From CAYMZZ01 sp047600605 (lineage in GTDB: Bacteria; Bacteroidota; Bacteroidia; Chitinophagales; Chitinophagaceae), in contig JASGKK010000001.1 in NCBI GenBank assembly GCA_047600605.1, positions 558,001-622,000 on the forward strand: a DNA stretch of 64,000 bases. The letters run 5' to 3'. The notes beneath the pieces are model-generated. The model made no database searches, had not been told where the DNA came from, and saw nothing but the letters and a program-made list of their open reading frames with translations. Shown here one piece after another: positions 8,410 through 16,396 of the stretch. Position numbers and translations under genes: made by a program. Within the stretch, counting starts at the first letter, position 1. Each line of letters begins with the position of its first letter.

Positions 8410-11139
8410 ATGAATCGACTGCGCAAATTTAGTTTAAAATTTTTTTTATTCCGGGCCATGTTTGGCCTGTGCTTTTTTATAGTAACGTGGAAATCAAACG
8501 CACAGCGTATATCTAACCGGGATTTTGACAGACCTTTAACAGGTAAGGCAACCGATACGGTACCGCCAGCACGCCCCCCGGTCACCCGGCCTATCCGCAT
8601 CGAATCATCCGATACCTCGGTTGTACCCGGCTCCGACTCTACCCGATTTATCAAAACCGATACTTTCTCACTCCGATTTTCGAAAGATACACTTTCTGCG
8701 CCGGTTAACTACTTTGCCGAAGATTCGGTGGTAGTGCATATCCGTAAAAAGAAGATTACTCTGCATGGTAAAACCAAGACCGAATATGAGGATGTGAACC
8801 TGCAGGGGCCCTGGGTGGAAATAGACCAGGAGACTCAACTGATCACCGCACGCAATCAAAAAGACAGTGCAGGTACTGTACTGGAAGAAGCGCAATTAAC
8901 ACAAGGAGATCAAACGTTTATCAGTGATACTATCCAATTTAATTTTAAGTCTCAAAAAGGTATTGCCTACAATACTATTACCCAGCAAAGTGAGTTTTTT
9001 GTTGGCGGTGCGGTCGCAAAGAAAGTAAGTGAAGATGTAACTTTTATTTCACGCGGGCGATTTACGACTTGTAATCTTGATCATCCGCATTTTGCCTTTA
9101 TGGCCAATAAATTGAAGGTGATCAATAAAAAGATGGCCGTATCGGGCCCGGTACACCCTGAATTTGAAGGAGTACCTGTTCCTATTTATCTGCCCTTTGG
9201 ACTTTTTCCTTTATCATCAGGCCGTCACTCCGGCATGCTGCCTCCCCAGTTTGCCACCAACGACCAGATGGGCCTGGGACTCGAGGGACTGGGTTATTAT
9301 AAAGTGATCAACGACTACTGGGATGCCAAGCTGTACGGCAATATTTACTCCTATGGCAGCTGGTCGGCCAATATCAATCCAACCTATTACCGCCGCTACC
9401 GCTACAGGGGAGCTTTCAACTTTGGCCTGCAGAAAACAAAACGCAATTTCAAGGGTGACCCCGACTATACCCCCATCAACAGCTATACCCTTAGCTGGAA
9501 TCACAGCATGGATCAGAAAGCAAGACCGGGTGTGACCTTCTCTGCCAACGTCAATGCCAGCTCAACCCGTTACAACCAAAACGTGCCCAATAGCCCTCAG
9601 CTCAATTTCCAGAACCTGATGGGGTCTTCGATCACCTATTCAAAGACCTGGGTCGACAAGCCTTATAACCTGACGATAAGTGCCAACCATTCGCAAAACA
9701 ATTATAACCGCCTTGTCAATATCGCTCTGCCCGATATGGGTTTTACGGTAAGCACACTTTACCCATTCCAGAAAAAGGATTTTGCGGGATCTAAAAAATG
9801 GTACGAGCAACTGGGTATTGCTTACAACGGCAACTTCCGCAACTCTGTTTCCTTTTACGACACGGCATTCAAACTCCGTAACCTGCTCGATACACTGCAG
9901 TGGGGAGCACAGCATAACATTCCCATTACCCTTTCGCTCCCTCCCATACTCGGCGGCGCCATTGTGGTATCGCCCAGCGTGAGCTATTCGCAGGTATGGA
10001 TATCGCAGACATTTGAAAGGCACTGGAATTCCGCGGCCCAGAAGCTGGATACGGTGGTGAAAAAAGGATTCTTTATGGATCAGCAGGCCAGTTTTGGCCT
10101 CAGCTTCAACACGGCCATGTTTGGGACGTTTAATTTTAAGAAAAGCTCCAAAGTACAGGGCATCCGGCACGTAGTTCGCCCCTCGATTGGATTCAATTAC
10201 CGCCCCGATCTTTCTTCCAAATATTATTATACGACCCAGATCAATGCCGCCGGCAACACACAACGGTTTTCAAAACTGCAGGGAGGCATTTACAGCGGCT
10301 ATTCCGAAGGACGTACCGGAGGCCTGTCCTTCCAGCTCGACAATAACGTGGAGATGAAAATGCGCAGCAAGGACTCAACAGGCAATAGCAAACCCGAGAT
10401 CATCCGGCTTATTGAAGGCTTTGGTGTGTCTACCAATTATAATTTCCTCGCTGACTCGCTCAAACTGGCTCCTTTCAATTTCTATTTCCGGACCAACCTG
10501 TTTCAGAAAATCAATATCAATGCCAACGCTATCATGAACCCTTATCAGACTGATAGCTTTGGCAACTATATCGACAAGTATGCGTGGGAGGCTGGCAAGT
10601 TCAAACTGGGCCAGATCACATCGGGCAGTCTTTCTTTCTCAACTACATTCCAGAGCAAGCCCCGCGATGAAAACAAGGACAAAAAGAAGAAAGAAGAAGA
10701 AGAGCGCCTCATGAATGACCCCACTTTTGCCGATGACCGCCAGCGTATGCTCGATTATATGCGGCAAAACCCGTCTGAGTTTGTTGACTTCAACATCCCC
10801 TGGCAGGTATCACTCTCCTATTCGCTCTACTTTGCGCGACAGATCAAGAGCGATTATAGTGGTTACGAAAACGTGGTGCGATCAAGTGCCAACTTCAGCG
10901 GCAGCTTCAGCCTTACGCCCAAGTGGAACTTCACTATGAACGGCTTTTATGACTTCGACACCAAAAAACTGCAGACATTCAGTATGTCTATCAACCGCGA
11001 AATGCACTGCTGGCAAATGGCTATCAGTGTAACGCCGATTGGCATCTATCGCTTCTTTAATGTGACGATCAGCCCCAAAGCGGGCGTATTGCAGGACCTG
11101 CGGATCAATAGAACGAGAAGCTTTTTTACGGGCTACTAA
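8410..11139 (+). CDS. lptD: LPS-assembly outer-membrane protein LptD
   Basis: A 909-residue homologue of LptD/OstA, which inserts lipopolysaccharide into the outer leaflet of the outer membrane. An N-terminal signal peptide ends near residue 32 (WKSNAQ). The OstA-like beta-jellyroll covers roughly 60-200, with the family pattern of repeated strands (YEDVNLQGPWVEID, GTVLEEAQ, ISDTIQFNFKSQKGIAYN). The conserved junction FISRGRFTTCNLDHPHFAF and VPVPIYLPFGLFPLSSGRHS introduces the barrel, which fills the rest and ends in aromatic FFTGY. A charged segment DENKDKKKKEEEER near 755 is probably an extracellular or periplasmic loop. LptE is not evident nearby. Confidence 0.9.
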   Translation: MNRLRKFSLKFFLFRAMFGLCFFIVTWKSNAQRISNRDFDRPLTGKATDTVPPARPPVTRPIRIESSDTSVVPGSDSTRFIKTDTFSLRFSKDTLSAPVNYFAEDSVVVHIRKKKITLHGKTKTEYEDVNLQGPWVEIDQETQLITARNQKDSAGTVLEEAQLTQGDQTFISDTIQFNFKSQKGIAYNTITQQSEFFVGGAVAKKVSEDVTFISRGRFTTCNLDHPHFAFMANKLKVINKKMAVSGPVHPEFEGVPVPIYLPFGLFPLSSGRHSGMLPPQFATNDQMGLGLEGLGYYKVINDYWDAKLYGNIYSYGSWSANINPTYYRRYRYRGAFNFGLQKTKRNFKGDPDYTPINSYTLSWNHSMDQKARPGVTFSANVNASSTRYNQNVPNSPQLNFQNLMGSSITYSKTWVDKPYNLTISANHSQNNYNRLVNIALPDMGFTVSTLYPFQKKDFAGSKKWYEQLGIAYNGNFRNSVSFYDTAFKLRNLLDTLQWGAQHNIPITLSLPPILGGAIVVSPSVSYSQVWISQTFERHWNSAAQKLDTVVKKGFFMDQQASFGLSFNTAMFGTFNFKKSSKVQGIRHVVRPSIGFNYRPDLSSKYYYTTQINAAGNTQRFSKLQGGIYSGYSEGRTGGLSFQLDNNVEMKMRSKDSTGNSKPEIIRLIEGFGVSTNYNFLADSLKLAPFNFYFRTNLFQKININANAIMNPYQTDSFGNYIDKYAWEAGKFKLGQITSGSLSFSTTFQSKPRDENKDKKKKEEEERLMNDPTFADDRQRMLDYMRQNPSEFVDFNIPWQVSLSYSLYFARQIKSDYSGYENVVRSSANFSGSFSLTPKWNFTMNGFYDFDTKKLQTFSMSINREMHCWQMAISVTPIGIYRFFNVTISPKAGVLQDLRINRTRSFFTGY

Positions 11140-11145
11140 GAAAAA

Positions 11146-11210
11146 AGTTATATGTTATAAGTATTAAGTAATACGTTTTTTACTTACTACTTATAACTTA
11201 ATACTTACAG
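11146..11210. terminator. Family D heptamer inverted pair between convergent genes
   Basis: TTATAAG/TATTAAG-type heptamers (forward, 11146-11175) face inverted heptamers (11183-11208). The short T-rich centre lies between convergent lptD and plsC. The fold would give a hairpin in either transcript, so a bidirectional terminator role is likely. Confidence 0.6.
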
Positions 11211-11211
11211 C

Positions 11212-11958
11212 TCAAGACTTGCTGCTTTCTTGCTGGTAATATGTTTTCATCTGCTCAAAAATCTCATCCTTCAGTTCTTCCATCGAATAGCTGCCTACGG
11301 GAACGGGTTCCAGGAAATGCATTTCGATCCGGGCGGGCCAGTAATAAAAGGATTTATTGGGAGGTAATACTTTGGCTGTATTGAACAATACAGCCGGCAT
11401 GATGGGTTTGCCGGTATCCATAGCCAGTTTGAATGCTCCGTTATGAAAGTATTGCAGAGCGTCTTTGCTGCGGTTGCGGGTGCCTTCGGGATAGATACAC
11501 ATATGCAATCCGGTATTGAGCACCTCCTTCATACGCACATAACTTTGTTTGCGGCTCTCTTCACTTTTGCGGTCCACCAGCACACTACCCAGCCGGTAGA
11601 TCATACCAAACAATGGAATGCTGGCCATTTCTTTTTTAGCGATCGTCTTATTAGGTCCGGGAATAAATGGAGTGGCCAGTGGCACATCCATAAAGGAGTT
11701 ATGATTACACACCACGATATAGCTTTGTCCGCGGTCGAAATGCTCTTTTCCTTTTATCCTGACACGTACTCCGGTCAGGAAAAAGTAGACACGCATCCAG
11801 CCACGGGCAAACCGTTGAAAAACTCTTGTACGCTTCGGCTCAGGACTGAATTTGGCCGACCAGATAAGCGGATAGGCCACCAGCATGGTCAGCACAAAAA
11901 TGATCATTGCCCAAACAGCAAATACGCGTCCCAGTATATTCTTTAACATAACAAGCAA
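11212..11958 (-). CDS. plsC: 1-acyl-sn-glycerol-3-phosphate acyltransferase (PlsC family)
   Basis: Transfers an acyl chain to the sn-2 position of lysophosphatidate in phospholipid synthesis, at the inner membrane. The 248 residues carry an N-terminal membrane anchor (about 10-35). The catalytic HX4D motif is NHNSFMD (His86, Asp91), and the substrate-binding motif is YPEGTRNRS (about 157-164). IMPAVLFN matches the late conserved block. It is convergent with lptD, and the stop is separated from it by a family D hairpin. Confidence 0.9.
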   Translation of the reverse strand: MLVMLKNILGRVFAVWAMIIFVLTMLVAYPLIWSAKFSPEPKRTRVFQRFARGWMRVYFFLTGVRVRIKGKEHFDRGQSYIVVCNHNSFMDVPLATPFIPGPNKTIAKKEMASIPLFGMIYRLGSVLVDRKSEESRKQSYVRMKEVLNTGLHMCIYPEGTRNRSKDALQYFHNGAFKLAMDTGKPIMPAVLFNTAKVLPPNKSFYYWPARIEMHFLEPVPVGSYSMEELKDEIFEQMKTYYQQESSKS

Positions 11959-12003
11959 AATCAGGATAAATAAAGATAAATAGCTTTTACGAAGGCTGGT
12001 TTG

Positions 12004-12675
12004 TCACAACTGCCAGTCGATCGGGTCAATGCCCTGGCTCACCAGGTAAGCATTGGCTTTGGAAAAATGACGGCAACCCAGGAAACCATTGTGGGCCGAT
12101 AAAGGGGAAGGATGAGCCGCTTTCAGGATCAGGTGTTTGTTTTGATCGATCAGCACAGCTTTTTCCTGTGCAAAACGGCCCCAGAGCATGAAGACCAGGT
12201 GCGGCCGCTCCTGGCTGATACGCTGGATAACGGTATCGGTAAAGGTAGCCCAGCCGATTTTGGCATGACTCATCGGCTCTCCGGCGCGTACGGTCAGACT
12301 GGCATTGAGCAAAAATACCCCCTGCTGTGCCCAATGGGTAAGATTGCCATGGCGGGGAATGGTAATACCGATATCTTCTTTAAGTTCTTTGAAAATATTG
12401 ACCAGTGAAGGTGGTGGCGGCACTCCATTCTGTACCGAAAAACAGAGGCCATGCGCCTGACCGGGACCATGATAAGGGTCCTGACCCAGGATCACTACTT
12501 TTACCTGGTCGACAGGTGTGGTATTAAAGGCATTAAAGATGAGTGCGCCGGGCGGATAAATGGTCTTTTGCTGGGCGCGTTCGGTTTTCAGATGCAATAC
12601 AATCTGTTCGAAATAAGGCTTGCTGAATTCATCCTTAAGCAGGTTTTTCCAGCTTTCTTCAATCTTTACATCCAT
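12004..12675 (-). CDS. ung: Uracil-DNA glycosylase, family 1
   Basis: Removes uracil from DNA as the first step of base-excision repair. The catalytic water-activating motif GQDPYHG (Asp67) and the late HPSPLSAHNGF (His about 187) are both intact, as is the uracil-binding LLNASLTVRAGEP stretch. I chose the ATG at 12673-12675 (MDVKIEESW) because family members usually begin there; this gives 223 residues. An in-frame ATG 45 bp upstream would add MALSYLHAAKTLSVD, which matches nothing known. The gene is divergent from the tRNA-Arg. Confidence 0.93.
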   Translation of the reverse strand: MDVKIEESWKNLLKDEFSKPYFEQIVLHLKTERAQQKTIYPPGALIFNAFNTTPVDQVKVVILGQDPYHGPGQAHGLCFSVQNGVPPPPSLVNIFKELKEDIGITIPRHGNLTHWAQQGVFLLNASLTVRAGEPMSHAKIGWATFTDTVIQRISQERPHLVFMLWGRFAQEKAVLIDQNKHLILKAAHPSPLSAHNGFLGCRHFSKANAYLVSQGIDPIDWQL

Positions 12676-12780
12676 ATCAACTGATAAGGTTTTGGCTGCG
12701 TGAAGGTAAGACAAAGCCACAGCCCTTCCTCCGGTCTATTAATTTTCACCCCGTTCTTCTTTCCCTTGCCGGATTTATGG

Positions 12781-12788
12781 TATATTTG
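12781..12788 (+). promoter_or_regulatory. -7 element of the tRNA-Arg promoter
   Basis: TATATTTG fits TAnnTTTG and lies 20 bp before the mature tRNA 5' end. No well-spaced TTTG -33 element was found. Confidence 0.45.
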
Positions 12789-12808
12789 CGGCCGGTTTCT
12801 AAAAACCC

Positions 12809-12882
12809 GGTCCGGTAGCTCAGTTGAATAGAGCAACTGCCTTCTAAGCAGTAGGTCATTGGTTTGAATCCAATCCGGATCA
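12809..12882 (+). tRNA. tRNA-Arg (anticodon TCT)
   Basis: A 74-nt cloverleaf. The acceptor arms GGTCCGG and CCGGATC pair with one G-U, and the discriminator base is A. The anticodon stem ACTGC/GCAGT encloses the loop CTTCTAA with anticodon TCT (reads AGA). The T arm is ATTGG-TTTGAAT-CCAAT. CCA is not encoded. Its 3' part, from 12838 on, is repeated at 15926-15978, which marks it as an integration site. Confidence 0.95.
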
Positions 12883-12890
12883 CACAAGCG
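12838..12890 (+). repeat. Left direct repeat (att-like) of the tRNA island
   Basis: A 53-bp segment covering the anticodon loop to just past the tRNA 3' end. It matches 15926-15978 with one mismatch (T at 12845, C at 15933). The copies are 3,088 bp apart. This is the standard outcome of site-specific integration into a tRNA 3' half, with the intact gene restored on this side. Confidence 0.85.
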
Positions 12891-12908
12891 GCTTTTAGCC
12901 GCTTTTTT
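12886..12908 (+). terminator. Intrinsic terminator after tRNA-Arg
   Basis: AAGCGGC pairs with GCCGCTT around a TTTTA loop and is followed by a T-tract. It differs in sequence from the terminator after the second repeat, so the island apparently carries its own tRNA terminator. Confidence 0.75.
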
Positions 12909-13074
12909 ACTGACAGACAGGTATTTGACCCTACAAAAACTCGTCTACTAAAAACCGGCTATTATTAACTCGAATTTCTACAACATGAGAGATATTTAAA
13001 AAATATTTGTATATGCTATTTCGTATGTAGTACATCAACTATTTATTTCAAATATTTACTTAGATGACAACTTT

Positions 13075-15723
13075 TTAAAGCATTTGAAATTTTATAGCAA
13101 GTTTCTTGCAATATGCGTTTGAGAAATCTTTTGCCAACCCCATTTCCACAGCCTCTTTGGCACTTTCAACTTGTTGTAAATGCATATACAGCCATGCAAT
13201 CCTTGAATAATCAGTAGCTGTAACAAATGTGGCAGTATTTATTTTCTTCTGCATAATTTCTACCACCTTTTTAATTAAACTTTCTTTTATATCATTATCA
13301 AGTGTTAGACGGGGGGAATGATTATCGTCTTTATAAATATAATTATTGATAATGTTAGCCGTCTCACTAATTTCTTCAAGCGTTGAATTAGGGAGTAGGC
13401 ATAACTCCGTCAAGGTTGTAACTTCCGCCAACCAATCACCCGCCACATTATTAAGTATTGAGATTTGCTGCAGAACACTTTTCTTATCATCAGGTTGTAA
13501 ATCATATTTTAAATATTCTCGTAAGGCGTCTTCCGCATCCTTAAGTTGGCTATTTTCAACATATAGTTGATAAAGAAAAGTCCAAGCAAATGGAAATTTC
13601 CTACATAAAAATTCTAAAACAGGCTTGTGTACATCAATTGATTCTTCCCCAGCATAAACCCGTTTAGCAACAGCTCTAAATTTTCTTTCAATTCTAGGTA
13701 AAATACCATTTTGTATATCAAGTTGCTGAGTAGCACCAAACTCAAACAGTAATTCCCGATCATTTAGAATTGCAAGTTTCATCGGGCTTACTTCAAGTTC
13801 ACTTTTTCCGAATAAAAAGGCTGCTAAAGGTACACTTAAAAAAGTCGAAGAATCGTTATTAGAAGATATTAGATCTACAAAAGAGCTTTTTTGTAATTCT
13901 TCGATAGCTTCATCGACATTCAATCTATCAACAATTTCAGGGCGGAGTAGGACTGCCTCTAAAGCAATTGCAGGAACAACCGATCTCCAACTACACAAGG
14001 TTAAGAAAATCCTTTTTGCGGCAGGAGTTAATGTGTTAAAAGTACGTCTGAAGAGAGCAATCAGAATATCCTCTTGACTCGCCATAATCCTTTCTATTTG
14101 CAACCCTTTTGGGTTTTTAGCAATTTGTCCTAATAATATCTTCATTACATACGGGTGCCCTTGGGACTCTTCAATAAGTTTTTCAATAACTTCTGAAGTC
14201 AGATATGTATCAATGCCTAAACTCTTACTAGTTTGAGAAATAAGTTCCCGTGACTCATTCTCCTCCATTCCAATAATCTCGATCGGATAATCAGCTTTAA
14301 AATTTTTACTTATTCTCGAGGTAATTAGAGCTTTATTCGGATTCCGAATATAAGTATCAATCCAGCTAAAAAACTCTGTTGGGTTTTGAACGGTTTCAAA
14401 ATTATCAAAAACAAAAAGAATTTTTCCAAATGAGCTATCCGCCATTTGAGAACCGAGATAGTTGATTTTTTCAATATTTTTCCTATGTTCTTTTGAACCA
14501 ATTAATCTTAAAAACTCTTCAGCAACGTCTATTTCTGTTAACATCATATTCTTTACAGGTTTCGGTCCTTCGAGTTTTAAATCAATATCTCGAGAACTAA
14601 ACCAGAGTACTAAATCAAATCTATTAGAGTTGGATAATTCATGAATAACCGATATCGCAAGCGTGGTTTTGCCTATTCCGCCACGGCCCCTCAGCGTCAC
14701 AACAGGATACCTATCCTCTTGTTCAAGAACTCTTTTTAAATCGTTTTCAAGCCCCCTTCTACTCACATATTCACTTGACAAAGGAGGGATATTTCCTAAA
14801 CAATTACCCTGAACGTTCAACTCTCCTAATCCTTGAGTCTCACTTCTTGGCAATTCATTTGCAGGTGTTAAATAAAGAGAATTTTCGACAGATTGCCTCT
14901 TATTACTTATATAGGATAACAATTCAAAATTCTTTTCTTTAAAATTACCATTGGGTAAAAAAAAGTCAAATGCATCTGCGTCTGAATAAATTAATTCAAC
15001 ACTTGTTTCGCAATCAAAAAAAACATATACCCCATTTGGAAAGATGGGCTGTAGTTTTGTTCTTTTTAAATTTTCGAATTTTGAAGCACTTTTATTGAGT
15101 GTAGTTACCCTATATTTTCCATTTAGATTTTGATGAAGATAAACCCATTCTCTTCTAAAAAGATGGAAGTTTTCAACGAAAAGGAAAATAGATTTTTCAA
15201 GATTCTGACAAGCTGCGCCACATTGTGAAGGCTGAGGCGCCCCGTGCCCCCTTGTTGCGTTTCTTAATTGCGCAAAATAACCAAACCATAATCTCCCTTG
15301 TATCCGATCTGGTAATTGAATTTGATCCATTTTTAGAACGTCAAAAACATTTACCAAATAAGCGACTGATTGATACTGCCATGTATCTAGTCTAACTTTT
15401 GTTTGTAATTCCTTTTGTTCGTTTTGGGTAATACTTTTTTGTAAAAACTGAGAAGACACACCATTAAGTGTTTCGTCCAGAACAGAAGACCATTCGCCAA
15501 TTCCATCCGCACGAACTAGCCTGTGAAGTTGACGATACCTATTCCGATCTTTATCATTTTCAATCCCGGATACAATTCCAGTCACTATTATTTTAAATAA
15601 TAGTTCTCCTAAAAGCATCAAGTCGTAAAAATAAGTTGTATCTGATTCCTCTTTAGCAGTTTGAGTTCTATCAATCATTTTACTCAAAGGAACAAACTCA
15701 GTTATAAACTGCATATCATTCAA
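13075..15723 (-). CDS. STAND NTPase (NB-ARC-like) with possible N-terminal HEPN RNase domain; putative defence protein
   Basis: An 882-residue protein. Residues about 1-200 are mostly helical and contain LRNATRGHGAP, where Arg154-Asn155 and His160 fit the R-X4-6-H motif of HEPN RNases. Residues about 315-540 form a STAND/NB-ARC NTPase: Walker A GRGGIGKTT (346-354), Walker B ILFVFDNFE (435-443), sensor ALITSR (465-470) and a GHPYVMKILL block (522-531) in the place of the NB-ARC GLPLA motif. Residues about 560-882 look like a winged helix followed by helical, TPR-like repeats, the usual ligand sensor of these proteins. STAND proteins of this layout act in antiphage abortive defence (Avs and related). 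It is the only gene of an AT-rich tRNA island. HEPN assignment is inference; the NTPase is secure. Confidence 0.8.
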   Translation of the reverse strand: MNDMQFITEFVPLSKMIDRTQTAKEESDTTYFYDLMLLGELLFKIIVTGIVSGIENDKDRNRYRQLHRLVRADGIGEWSSVLDETLNGVSSQFLQKSITQNEQKELQTKVRLDTWQYQSVAYLVNVFDVLKMDQIQLPDRIQGRLWFGYFAQLRNATRGHGAPQPSQCGAACQNLEKSIFLFVENFHLFRREWVYLHQNLNGKYRVTTLNKSASKFENLKRTKLQPIFPNGVYVFFDCETSVELIYSDADAFDFFLPNGNFKEKNFELLSYISNKRQSVENSLYLTPANELPRSETQGLGELNVQGNCLGNIPPLSSEYVSRRGLENDLKRVLEQEDRYPVVTLRGRGGIGKTTLAISVIHELSNSNRFDLVLWFSSRDIDLKLEGPKPVKNMMLTEIDVAEEFLRLIGSKEHRKNIEKINYLGSQMADSSFGKILFVFDNFETVQNPTEFFSWIDTYIRNPNKALITSRISKNFKADYPIEIIGMEENESRELISQTSKSLGIDTYLTSEVIEKLIEESQGHPYVMKILLGQIAKNPKGLQIERIMASQEDILIALFRRTFNTLTPAAKRIFLTLCSWRSVVPAIALEAVLLRPEIVDRLNVDEAIEELQKSSFVDLISSNNDSSTFLSVPLAAFLFGKSELEVSPMKLAILNDRELLFEFGATQQLDIQNGILPRIERKFRAVAKRVYAGEESIDVHKPVLEFLCRKFPFAWTFLYQLYVENSQLKDAEDALREYLKYDLQPDDKKSVLQQISILNNVAGDWLAEVTTLTELCLLPNSTLEEISETANIINNYIYKDDNHSPRLTLDNDIKESLIKKVVEIMQKKINTATFVTATDYSRIAWLYMHLQQVESAKEAVEMGLAKDFSNAYCKKLAIKFQML

Positions 15724-15925
15724 ATTTTAATTTATAGCATAATATCATTTCATATTCATATTGAAAAAAGTCTTTTCAGTATGAATATATTCAAAAAAAC
15801 ACATATAATTTTTACATTATGCAATATAGAAGTCTTTTCGCACATGCCCAATTCTATTAAAATGAAGTAAAGCAATACGTTCATTTTTTTGGGAAATACA
15901 GATTTTAATATACTAATAAATCCCT

Positions 15926-15978
15926 TGCCTTCCAAGCAGTAGGTCATTGGTTTGAATCCAATCCGGATCACACAAGCG
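15926..15978 (+). repeat. Right direct repeat: 3' fragment of tRNA-Arg
   Basis: Carries the anticodon 3' side, variable region, T arm and acceptor 3' strand of the tRNA, without the 5' half, so it cannot be functional. The one mismatch to the intact gene falls in the anticodon (TCT to TCC). It is the displaced original 3' end of the tRNA gene or its att copy. Confidence 0.85.
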
Positions 15979-16006
15979 AAGTTTCCCAAAGAGCTTCGCT
16001 TTTTTT
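15974..16006 (+). terminator. Intrinsic terminator after the tRNA fragment
   Basis: AAGCGAAG pairs with CTTCGCTT across a 12-nt loop and runs into a T-tract. Its first bases belong to the repeat. It ends 2 bp before the ATG of the GIY-YIG gene. Confidence 0.75.
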
Positions 16007-16008
16007 GT

Positions 16009-16257
16009 ATGTATACAGTATATATACTTTATACAGCAAAACTTGATCGCTATTATATCGGCTCAACCGGTGATACGATGGAGGAACGATTAAGAAAGCA
16101 TTGCAGTGACCACAAAGGATATACTGGCCGGGCCAACGACTGGCAAATAGTTTTTACAGAAGAACACGAAACACATACAGCCGCCTTAAAAAGAGAACGA
16201 GCGATTAAAAACTGGAAAAGTCGTTCACGAATAGAAGCATTAATAAACAAGAACTGA
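16009..16257 (+). CDS. Single-domain GIY-YIG endonuclease
   Basis: An 82-residue protein starting MYTVYILYTAKLDRYYIGST, which holds the two signature strands (VYIL for GIY, YYIGST for YIG). The conserved Arg is in RLRKH and the later Glu in FTEEHETHTAALKRERAIK; the lysine-rich tail KNWKSRSR is typical of this small UPF0213-like group. Its biological role is not established. The ATG lies directly after the tRNA terminator. Before the island inserted, this gene would have followed tRNA-Arg directly, and the island has now separated it from the tRNA promoter. An upstream in-frame TTG inside the tRNA fragment is not a credible start. Confidence 0.85.
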   Translation: MYTVYILYTAKLDRYYIGSTGDTMEERLRKHCSDHKGYTGRANDWQIVFTEEHETHTAALKRERAIKNWKSRSRIEALINKN

Positions 16258-16285
16258 CAAAGGTGTTTGTCCTTCATTACAATTC

Positions 16286-16374
16286 CTCTTTAAACCTTTT
16301 ATACCCTTTAAACTCTTTAAACAAAATTCCCGACAACCACTCTCTTTATTAAAGAAAGCAATTGCCGGGAATTT
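16286..16374. terminator. Family C array plus hairpin between convergent genes
   Basis: Inverted-orientation TTTAAACC/TTTATACC words (16286-16322) are followed by an imperfect hairpin. AAATTCCCG (16324-16332) pairs with CGGGAATTT (16366-16374), with CTTTATTAAAG inside the loop. It lies between the GIY-YIG and SDR genes and probably ends both transcripts. Confidence 0.5.
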
Positions 16375-16396
16375 AATACCCTTCACCCTCTACCTC

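Larger units (their letters stand above)
12838..15978. mobile_element. Single-gene genomic island integrated in tRNA-Arg
   Basis: The region between the two 53-bp direct repeats is visibly AT-richer than both flanks. It contains one long gene (STAND NTPase, 13075-15723) and short non-coding ends (12909-13074 and 15724-15925). No integrase, excisionase or relaxase gene is present, so the island must be immobile, decayed, or mobilised in trans. The repeat structure is seen directly; transfer is inferred from composition and layout. Confidence 0.75.

Noticed and set aside
12666..12887. Minus-strand frame reading through the tRNA-Arg
   Set aside because: It is the complement of a tRNA and of its promoter; such frames recur in databases as artefacts.
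15661..15925. Short frames at the right end of the tRNA island as possible excisionase or toxin genes
   Set aside because: They are very AT-rich, overlap the STAND gene start or the tRNA repeat on the other strand, and show no helix-turn-helix or other motif.
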